From: Candidatus Onthocola gallistercoris
GTDB taxonomy: Bacteria > Bacillota > Clostridia > Lachnospirales > Lachnospiraceae
DNA length: 41,353 nt
NCBI GenBank assembly: GCA_018715345.1
Contig: DVLT01000040.1
Coordinates: 1-41,353, forward strand
Direction of reading: 5' to 3'
This document shows, piece by piece, positions 17,212-23,794 of the stretch. The translations under genes and the position numbers were made by a program. A model generated the notes under the pieces. That model was not told where the DNA came from. It ran no database searches and saw nothing but the letters and a program-made list of their open reading frames with translations. Each line of letters opens with the position of its first letter. The stretch's first letter is position 1.

Positions 17212-18885
17212 TTAAAAAATCCGTTTCACATCGGTGATCTCAAACAGATCACTGTATCGAGTCAACGCGATCACATGATCGTCTTGCGCTATCCGGTCGT
17301 TCAAAAAATCATAATCATGGATATGCAAACTGATGACGCCCGCCTGGGATATGGAAAATCCGATCACGGCTGTATGATAAGTATTGGCGATCACATGGGA
17401 TAGTTTTTCAGCAAATTCCGCCTTCGCCAAGGCTGGCTGGGCCGTGTGATCCGACTCTCCGAAATTGATCAAGAAATTGCGGAATCCTCCCTTTGGCGCC
17501 ATGATCACAGTGGGCGCCTGATCCACCGGACTTCTGGCATAATAAACCCGGTCATACTCCAGATCCTGCTTGTATCGGATGGCATAGTTTAATCCGGGCT
17601 TTCCGGTGATGGGATCGTAATTCCACAGGCCTATGCTGTAGGCGGCTGTATTTCGTATACGTATGCAGCCGTCTGCCAGTAAAGCAGCCCCCAGGGATAC
17701 AGCCTGTTCCCGTTCTTCCCTTCTTCCGATGATCCCGGAAAAACGCCGGTCTCCCACACTGAATCGGAATTTGTTTTCGATCTGTTTTTTCACCAGATAA
17801 AAATTTCCAAATCCTCCCACAAGGGCAATCTTAAAATCCTCCCTATTTCCATCCATGTATGGGATGCCTCTTTTCTTCATACAGCCGATCATCTTTTCCA
17901 GGTTCTCATCCAATACTCCCCGAATGACCCGGTCATATGTTTCTGCCAGCAAGCCGTAAGAAATGGGAATGTCCTCCCCTTGATATTCGATTTCCGTAAA
18001 AGTGTGTGCCTCCAACTGTTCCGGGTAGTCCAGGTACACGTCAAATTCCTGCATGATCGCATCGGTCCGGCTTAGGATCTCCTTTTCCAACTCATCCACA
18101 GCCTTTAAAAAGCGTCCGTTGGGTTCACAGCTTCCACCGCTGCGGCGGATGGCTTCGGCCATGACCGTCTCCATATAGACGATCCCCGCTTTTCCGATCT
18201 CGCCGTCTTCATTTTCCCCCGCTCCAGTCCGATCCAATACCCGGACCTCCACCGCGCCTTTTTCCCCGTCCGTTGTTTCCGACACACTGGTCAGCGTGAT
18301 GTCCAACGTCCCGCCGCCGTAATCCACCAAAAGGATACTCCCGTTATAACTTTTTTTGTTCTTCATACGGTAATTGTAGGCAAAGCAGGCCGTGGCCGCC
18401 GCCGGTTCACTGACCACCTGCACCTCCTTCACAAACGCCATGTCCTGACAGATACGGCTCAGGATCAGCCGACCATCCAGCGTATCCATGCCATCATTCC
18501 ATATTTCCGGCGCGCATACCACCAGCCTGTCGATCACCTGATCATTCAAGTCTGCCAGTACCTTCTTTAAAAGATTTTCCAGAAAAAGCCGGGTGATATG
18601 TTCCGGCGTATTTACCGGATCATATCCTCTTTTCGCCAGTTTTTCCGCGTCAGTCTCAGGAAGGAGCATCTTAAAACCTTTGAACAGGGATACATTTTTT
18701 CGCCCTGTCCGGCTTTTCGCCGCCCGGCCAAACTCATAATTTCCAGTCACATGATCATAGGCTGCCACCGATGGGATATAAGGCGAATCCTGGCTGAGGG
18801 TCATTGCCCTCGGTCCATTCTGATCCTTATCCATATATGATACTGTCATATAAGTGCATCCCGCATCCAGTCCGATCCCTTTCAT
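17212..18885 (-). CDS. Divergent Hsp70/actin-fold ATPase
   Basis: A 557-residue protein of the DnaK/actin ATPase fold. Visible motifs: phosphate 1 GIGLDAGCTYMTVSY (3-17), connect 1 SEPAAATACFAY (about 165-176), phosphate 2 LLVDYGGGTLDITL (about 189-202) and the adenosine motif ALVGGFGNFYLVKKQI (about 355-370). The last 150 residues are beta-rich and not alignable by eye with the DnaK substrate domain; there is no DnaK-type EEVD or lid. The ATG at 18885 overlaps the upstream stop (ATGA); a GTG at 18897 is an alternative. It may act as an ATP-driven chaperone or filament-forming switch for the coiled-coil neighbours. Confidence 0.88.
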   Translation of the reverse strand: MKGIGLDAGCTYMTVSYMDKDQNGPRAMTLSQDSPYIPSVAAYDHVTGNYEFGRAAKSRTGRKNVSLFKGFKMLLPETDAEKLAKRGYDPVNTPEHITRLFLENLLKKVLADLNDQVIDRLVVCAPEIWNDGMDTLDGRLILSRICQDMAFVKEVQVVSEPAAATACFAYNYRMKNKKSYNGSILLVDYGGGTLDITLTSVSETTDGEKGAVEVRVLDRTGAGENEDGEIGKAGIVYMETVMAEAIRRSGGSCEPNGRFLKAVDELEKEILSRTDAIMQEFDVYLDYPEQLEAHTFTEIEYQGEDIPISYGLLAETYDRVIRGVLDENLEKMIGCMKKRGIPYMDGNREDFKIALVGGFGNFYLVKKQIENKFRFSVGDRRFSGIIGRREEREQAVSLGAALLADGCIRIRNTAAYSIGLWNYDPITGKPGLNYAIRYKQDLEYDRVYYARSPVDQAPTVIMAPKGGFRNFLINFGESDHTAQPALAKAEFAEKLSHVIANTYHTAVIGFSISQAGVISLHIHDYDFLNDRIAQDDHVIALTRYSDLFEITDVKRIF

Positions 18886-20693
18886 ACGATCCACCACTCT
18901 TCCATGATTTTTTCCAGTTCACCGCCCGCATGGCGTAAGGTCTGATCCACCCTTTCCGGCGGACGTATGGCCATACAATCCAGTATTTTCTCCATCTGAC
19001 ATAGGGCCTGTCGATATCCGGCGATCTTTTTTTCACTTCCGATCAAAAGCTTTCTCGTGCTTTGTATTTCCCTTTGAAGTTCCTTCACCTTTTGCATATG
19101 GAGTACCAACGTTTCCGCCCTCATACCCAGTTTGCGAGCCCCATCCTCCTGCCATTTTTGGATTTCTTCAAGTATGCCCGGATATCTTTCTTTCTCAGAC
19201 CGCACGTCCTCCACCAGTCTGAACAACGCTTCCTGCTTTTCTTCCACATCTTGTCTCAATCGGATCTTCCGGTCATTCTCTTCAAAAAGGGCTGCCGAAA
19301 CCTTCAAAATGTCCAAATGAAAGTCTTGGCATTTACACCGTTTTCGAAGTGTATCCGTATTTTCTTCCTGTGGCGTTTTTGTCTCTTCGATCGAATCGGT
19401 GCTGTCCACGCCGTACAGCAATGCTTTTACCGACCGTTCCAGTGTATCCATATCCCCGTTTCGGAAGGCCGCCCTTCCCGCCTCCATGCACATCTCCATA
19501 TAGTGCATCTTACCCATGGCACCGGCATCCGTTGAAAAACCGATCCTTGGTTTTTCCAATTCCCTTTCAATGGTTTCAAGATCCATCTGTATGGCATGGC
19601 GTGCTGCTTCCATCTTTTCCTTATCCTCCGGCCGTCCCCAGTCATGCTGTACCATATACGACTTTCCCCTGGAACAAAGGCTTTTTTTCAGTTCCCGGAA
19701 TTTGCGCAGGATCGGATCTGTGCTGTAAATCCATATCCGTTCTGTCTCCACAGGGAAATACTTCCGGATCAGCTCCGCCATGGTATCTTCCCCATATATC
19801 CGGCGCAGCTTTGCCATGCTCCGATCCATTCTGGAAAAGGCCGGTTCCTTATCCAGATAGTCGCTTATACACTTCATCTGCCGTTTTTCATTCTCCGGCA
19901 GGACCGGACCTGCCGCTGCCTTAAAGTGTTCCGAATGATACCAGGCCCAGATAAAATCACCGTAATCTTTCCCCCGTTCCAGATACGGATCCATCTTCCG
20001 GCCTTTCATCAGGAAAAAATGCCGGATCATGGCATGGATATCTTCCCGTTCCAACCGGTTAAAAAAGCAGATCCGCTCGCCCAACTTTTGCACCATTTTT
20101 TCATACACCGGCGTACCGCTGCCACTTTCATAAATGTGCCCGATCTCCGGGATCAATCCCGTGCGGAATACGCTTCCCGCCGGAGCAAAATACTGTCGTG
20201 GCACATCCGCATTGGCCGGAGCCTGAATGAGTATCAAATGCTGCTTTTTCAGGAAATGGCTGCCCTCTTCCGCCAGTTCTTTTCGGATATCCCCATACCC
20301 GGAAAGCCGGTCAAATATTTCCACCGGAAACACAAAAGCCAGATGTCTTCGGATACGCATCATCCGGCATATCATCCCCAATACCCAAGCTTCATCCCCA
20401 GCCACGCCAAAAGAGGTGTCCCCTGCATCTTTACCCAAAAGTTTCCGCACAATATGTCTGCCCCACTTCTGCCCTGTACTTTCCTTACAGATCTGGGCCG
20501 ATCGGCCATCCAACGTGGACAGTCTGAGACCTTTTTCCGCTTCTTCCACGAAATAAATACCTTCATAGGATTGCTGCCTCAGCAGCCGATAAATATACCG
20601 TTTCAGGTCCAGGCAGATCAGACTGGGCAGATAATAATCGTCCTTATTGGCAAACACAAACTGTATCATTCCTTTTTCCGCATCAAATTTCAT
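18882..20693 (-). CDS. First operon gene: AAA-like domain without P-loop plus coiled-coil C-terminus
   Basis: A 603-residue protein. Residues about 1-235 have the strand-helix rhythm of an AAA+ core (GIYFVEEAEKG, HLAFVFPVEIFDRL, HLILIQAPAN, ICFFNRLEREDIHAMIRHF), but there is no GxxxxGK[ST] P-loop, so it may be a pseudo-ATPase. The middle (235-400) is helical. The C-terminal part (about 395-570) contains ALLYGVD, LDILKVSAALFEENDRK and EKERYPGILEEIQ, which matches ALLYGIG, LDKYMMLVEIAESIDDRK and AKELYPDRVQEI of the protein encoded at 9460-10596 in order and spacing. Ribosome site TGGAGG, 7 nt. Function unknown; likely a structural or recruiting subunit. Confidence 0.75.
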   Translation of the reverse strand: MKFDAEKGMIQFVFANKDDYYLPSLICLDLKRYIYRLLRQQSYEGIYFVEEAEKGLRLSTLDGRSAQICKESTGQKWGRHIVRKLLGKDAGDTSFGVAGDEAWVLGMICRMMRIRRHLAFVFPVEIFDRLSGYGDIRKELAEEGSHFLKKQHLILIQAPANADVPRQYFAPAGSVFRTGLIPEIGHIYESGSGTPVYEKMVQKLGERICFFNRLEREDIHAMIRHFFLMKGRKMDPYLERGKDYGDFIWAWYHSEHFKAAAGPVLPENEKRQMKCISDYLDKEPAFSRMDRSMAKLRRIYGEDTMAELIRKYFPVETERIWIYSTDPILRKFRELKKSLCSRGKSYMVQHDWGRPEDKEKMEAARHAIQMDLETIERELEKPRIGFSTDAGAMGKMHYMEMCMEAGRAAFRNGDMDTLERSVKALLYGVDSTDSIEETKTPQEENTDTLRKRCKCQDFHLDILKVSAALFEENDRKIRLRQDVEEKQEALFRLVEDVRSEKERYPGILEEIQKWQEDGARKLGMRAETLVLHMQKVKELQREIQSTRKLLIGSEKKIAGYRQALCQMEKILDCMAIRPPERVDQTLRHAGGELEKIMEEWWIV

Positions 20694-20794
20694 ATCACGC
20701 CTCCATCTGCTGCTTTATAACATTTTTATATAAATCATTATATCCAGTCCCCTGTTTGCCTCCCCCGAAGCATTTATCCTTTGCAATAAAAAAA
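20694..20794 (-). promoter_or_regulatory. Probable promoter region of the ten-gene operon
   Basis: These 101 nt lie between the aarF terminator and the first operon gene, and the terminator isolates the operon from upstream transcription. On the minus strand a consensus -10 TATAAT is at 20742-20737, about 44 nt before the ATG. No good -35 lies 16-18 nt upstream, which suggests an activator-dependent or weak promoter. A second AT-rich TATAAA lies closer to the gene. Confidence 0.45.
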
Positions 20795-20833
20795 GTGGTG
20801 AAAACATTTTAGGATCAAAAATGTTTTCACCAC
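20795..20833 (-). terminator. Strong intrinsic terminator after aarF
   Basis: A perfect 16-bp inverted repeat (GTGGTGAAAACATTTT, 7-nt loop, exact complement). Reading the minus strand it is followed by a run of seven T, the classic form. It ends the dgkA / phasin-like / aarF transcript. Confidence 0.93.
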
Positions 20834-20859
20834 GTCAATTTTTACAGGTACTTCCTTTA

Positions 20860-22440
20860 TTATTTGGAAAAAATATGTTTCATAAATACATACAGTACGA
20901 TGATAAAGGCCAGCAGATAGCCCAAGGCGCCAATGGCTGGTATACCAAACAATTTAGGCATCATATCTGTGGTACAGATTATACTGGAACTGATCAAAAG
21001 CGCCATGACCCATAATCCCATGACAATATTGCGGACCAGACGCCGGAGCAAAGATGACAGCTGCCTGGACGCATGGAGATCCAATTTAACGGTAGTCTGG
21101 CCCTTCAGATAGCCGTGGAGTACATCCGCCAGAAGGGAGGGGATATCCGCTGCTTTATAGAGGGAACGGAAAAGGTATTTCCCGCCTTTTCTCAACCCCT
21201 CCTTCAGATCAAAATCCTTCAGGAAATTATTTTTTATCCGTCTGGCAGCGATCTCTGTCATATTGATATCCGGCGCGATATCTGCCAGCAGACCCTCCAT
21301 CTGGGTCAGCCCCCGGGCCAGCATGGTCAGACCATGGGGCATGATGATCTCATTTTCCTTCATGATCTCCATCAGATCTGTCATCACTTCTGCCACATCA
21401 ATGCTGCCTATACTGGTCGTGCCATATTTGACAAGAAGCGCGCTGATATCTTTATACAATCGGCTGGTATGGGGCCGCTCCTTGAAATCTCCCAAGGCCA
21501 GTACCGCTTCCTGTATCTTTCCCACATCATTCTCCGCGATACCTTCCACCGCCCGTTCCAGCAGTTCCCGGTCCCTTTCCGTCAGCCGGCCCATCATACC
21601 CATATCGATCCAGACGATCTTGCCTTCCCGGATGCGTATATTGCCGGAATGGGGATCGGCATGGAAAAAGCCGTCCTCTATGACCTGTTTGATATAATTA
21701 TCCACCAGTTTGCTTCCCACTTCAGCTAAGTCGTAGCCATTGTCCAGAAGTTTCTGCTTCTCATCAATGCCAAAACCCTCGATGTATTCCATGACCAGCA
21801 CCCGTCGGGTCGTATATTCCTGGTAAAGTTTCGGTGTCTCCACAAATACGGTATCCTGGTTCAGCCTTGCGAATGTTTCCATATTCTCCGCTTCTTTGAG
21901 AAAATTCATCTCTTCTCTTGCCACATTCCACAATTCATCCAGCACCATATCCAGATCCACCATGCCCTTCAAACTCACTGCCGGCATCAGTTTCACTGCT
22001 TTATGGAGCAGAGCGATATCCCGGGCCATAGTCTCATAAATGCCCTTTCTCTGGATCTTGATGACCACTTCCTCCCCTTCCTGCAACACTGCCCGGTGTA
22101 CCTGGGCAATGGAAGCAGACCCAAGGGGTTCCCGGACAATGTCCTGAAAGATCTCCTGCCAGGGACAGCCGTAGTCCTCTTCCAGGATGTCCTCCACTTC
22201 TCCGAAAGGCATGGGAGAAACTTCAGAACGCAAACGCATCAGTTCATCACAGTAGCGCTTTGGAAGAATGTCCGAATGCATGGACATGATCTGACCGATC
22301 TTGATAAATGTCGGGCCCAGATCTTCCAGGATCAGCCGCAGTTTTTCCGGCGTTACGCCCCGGGTGATCCCATGCTTTCTCAGCACAGCCGTCATCTCTC
22401 CCAATCGTGAGCGATATGGGGAAGATTCCTTTTTACTCAT
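20860..22440 (-). CDS. ubiB: ABC1/UbiB/AarF-family atypical kinase
   Basis: A 526-residue member of the ABC1 kinase-like family. Visible motifs: the KxGQ-type helix TFIKIGQIMSMHSDILP, the Ala-rich nucleotide loop SASIAQVHRA, VVIKIQRKG with the conserved lysine, VLVMEYIEG, the catalytic segment FFHADPHSGNI and the metal-binding IDMGMMG in place of DFG. Two membrane helices close the protein (about 465-490 and 500-522). Family members support quinone or isoprenoid-lipid metabolism through an ATPase activity; in this anaerobe the substrate is unclear. ATGA overlap with the phasin-like gene. That pairing is common in Firmicutes. Confidence 0.92.
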   Translation of the reverse strand: MSKKESSPYRSRLGEMTAVLRKHGITRGVTPEKLRLILEDLGPTFIKIGQIMSMHSDILPKRYCDELMRLRSEVSPMPFGEVEDILEEDYGCPWQEIFQDIVREPLGSASIAQVHRAVLQEGEEVVIKIQRKGIYETMARDIALLHKAVKLMPAVSLKGMVDLDMVLDELWNVAREEMNFLKEAENMETFARLNQDTVFVETPKLYQEYTTRRVLVMEYIEGFGIDEKQKLLDNGYDLAEVGSKLVDNYIKQVIEDGFFHADPHSGNIRIREGKIVWIDMGMMGRLTERDRELLERAVEGIAENDVGKIQEAVLALGDFKERPHTSRLYKDISALLVKYGTTSIGSIDVAEVMTDLMEIMKENEIIMPHGLTMLARGLTQMEGLLADIAPDINMTEIAARRIKNNFLKDFDLKEGLRKGGKYLFRSLYKAADIPSLLADVLHGYLKGQTTVKLDLHASRQLSSLLRRLVRNIVMGLWVMALLISSSIICTTDMMPKLFGIPAIGALGYLLAFIIVLYVFMKHIFSK

Positions 22441-22826
22441 GCTTCCGCCTCTTTATCCACTTTCCCATCCGGATCATCGTCCGCTTTTGCATCCGCCTGT
22501 GTGTCACCTGTATCCGCCGTCTCCCGTCTTTCTTCCACTTCCTGTATCCGGGCTTTCAGCTGTTCCATCTGTTCCGGGGTCATTTTACTCAAAAGTTCGG
22601 TCAATTCTTCCGGGGTGGATGTCTTAACAGACACGTTGACATTTTCCTTGACGGTTTTTTTGATATTATGTTTCAGTTCTTCATTCAGCGCCTTGCCCTG
22701 TTCAACGGTCAATTCGCCTTTTTTTACCATCTCATCCAATATTTCTTTGGACTTTTCAGCGGTCACCGCCACTGCTCCAATACCTGCCAGTAATACTTTT
22801 TTGATGCTGTCTCCTAAAATATCCAT
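22437..22826 (-). CDS. Phasin-like small helical protein
   Basis: A 129-residue protein. The start LGDSIKKVLLAGIGAVAVTAEKS is typical of the phasin-like proteins encoded beside AarF kinases: a hydrophobic first helix and then a basic-acidic helix pair (about 30-95). The tail is Asp/Ala rich and disordered. AAGGAGG precedes the start at 22826. Possible role: partner or membrane tether of the UbiB-type kinase, inferred from conserved neighbourhood. Confidence 0.8.
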   Translation of the reverse strand: MDILGDSIKKVLLAGIGAVAVTAEKSKEILDEMVKKGELTVEQGKALNEELKHNIKKTVKENVNVSVKTSTPEELTELLSKMTPEQMEQLKARIQEVEERRETADTGDTQADAKADDDPDGKVDKEAEA

Positions 22827-22859
22827 ATATATCCTCCTTCCAGACGGCTTTTGGGCCGA

Positions 22860-23228
22860 CTAAAAATCCATCAGTTCCGGGATGAAGATCAAACAGCCTG
22901 TCACCGCTGCCATGATGGCGGCAATCAGTACCGCGCCGGCTGCCGCATCCTTTGCCAGCTTCGCCAGGGGCTTTCTTTCTTCCGTCACCAGATCCACCAC
23001 CGATTCCACAGCTGTGTTGACCATCTCCAACGCCATCACCAGACCAAATAAAATAAAACACAGGCACCATTTTGTCAGAGAAATCTTAAAAAAGAGTCCG
23101 GCCGCGATCACAAGTACCATGGCACAGCAGTGTATCTGCATATTACGTTCTTTGGAAATGACTGCCCAGATACCTTCAAAGGCATATCCAAAACTTTTGT
23201 ATATGGGATCTTTTTTCTGCCTTTTCAT
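22860..23228 (-). CDS. dgkA: Diacylglycerol/undecaprenol kinase
   Basis: A 122-residue integral membrane kinase with three membrane helices (about 32-50, 54-72, 97-116). The family signature is clear: FGYAFEGIW near the start, the catalytic EMVNTAVESVVDLV and LAKDAAAGAVL. In Gram-positives this enzyme phosphorylates undecaprenol for cell-wall lipid carrier recycling. AGGTGG precedes the start. It is first in an operon with the phasin-like and aarF genes; 33 nt separate it from the next start. Confidence 0.95.
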   Translation of the reverse strand: MKRQKKDPIYKSFGYAFEGIWAVISKERNMQIHCCAMVLVIAAGLFFKISLTKWCLCFILFGLVMALEMVNTAVESVVDLVTEERKPLAKLAKDAAAGAVLIAAIMAAVTGCLIFIPELMDF

Positions 23229-23260
23229 CCAAATCCACCTGCTTTATTTTGCTTTTTCCG

Positions 23261-23409
23261 CCGTGCAAAGCTCCGCTCACGGACATTGACCCTATGCTTC
23301 CCGATCCGTGGCTTTCCCGTATGATCCCCACGAAATGGGGCAGGCCGATACCCATCGGCCTGGATTGCACTTCGTGCAATCATTATACCATAATTTCTGA
23401 TAATTATGG
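23261..23409 (-). promoter_or_regulatory. dgkA promoter and hairpin-rich leader
   Basis: On the minus strand a -10 TATAAT (23387-23382) follows an inverted repeat CCATAATT / AATTATGG (23388-23409). Downstream towards dgkA come four hairpins: GATTGCAC / GTGCAATC (23363-23381), AGGCCGAT / ATCGGCCT (23342-23361), CCCC / GGGG (23326-23340) and CCGTG / CACGG (23261-23282). The first straddles the expected transcription start. No clear -35 is present. The cluster could be a structured leader or a small intergenic repeat element. Confidence 0.45.
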
Positions 23410-23637
23410 GGGATTTTCGTCATTTACTGGATAAACCTTTACATTTCCCCAAATTTATGCGATAGCAGCCGACCGTCCCTTGGGAATTGTTTTATTTTAT
23501 GAGCCTTCGAGCTTTTTTATTTTCGTTATGGATCGGGATGGGCATCCAGGCGCTGGATCTCATGCTCCAGGATCTGGAAACCGCTCTGGCAGAATAAGGC
23601 AGGCCTGGATTTTTACAACACAAAAGTACAGCGCATA
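23410..23637. other. Intergenic stretch without a convincing gene
   Basis: Between the dgkA leader and the terminator-like hairpin of the hybrid kinase I find only one minor candidate, a 32-codon plus-strand ORF at 23499-23597 without a Shine-Dalgarno site. Nothing else stands out. Confidence 0.4.
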
Positions 23638-23682
23638 AAATGCCCTTTCGGAAGCTGGATCTTCTCTTCCGAAAGGGCATTT
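23638..23682 (-). terminator. Terminator-like hairpin after the hybrid kinase
   Basis: A perfect 17-bp inverted repeat (AAATGCCCTTTCGGAAG and its complement, 11-nt loop). Neither side has a long T run, but each arm ends in TTT. It lies 113 nt after the kinase stop and may also protect the transcript end. Confidence 0.65.
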
Positions 23683-23794
23683 CTTCTGATATTGCATGTC
23701 AAAGCCGGTCTCCAGTCTTTTGCTGTATATTTCTCCAGCCGTTTCCAAGGCCGGAAGAATATAATCTTTATTAAACCGGATCACAGGAATCCGG

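Noticed and set aside
19596-20720. 374-codon plus-strand ORF
   Set aside because: Antisense to the first operon gene, which has a strong ribosome site, coherent helices and a domain shared with another operon gene.
20795-20833. Perfect inverted repeat considered as an insertion-sequence end
   Set aside because: The 7-nt loop and T run after the aarF stop mark it as a terminator; there is no transposase or target duplication.
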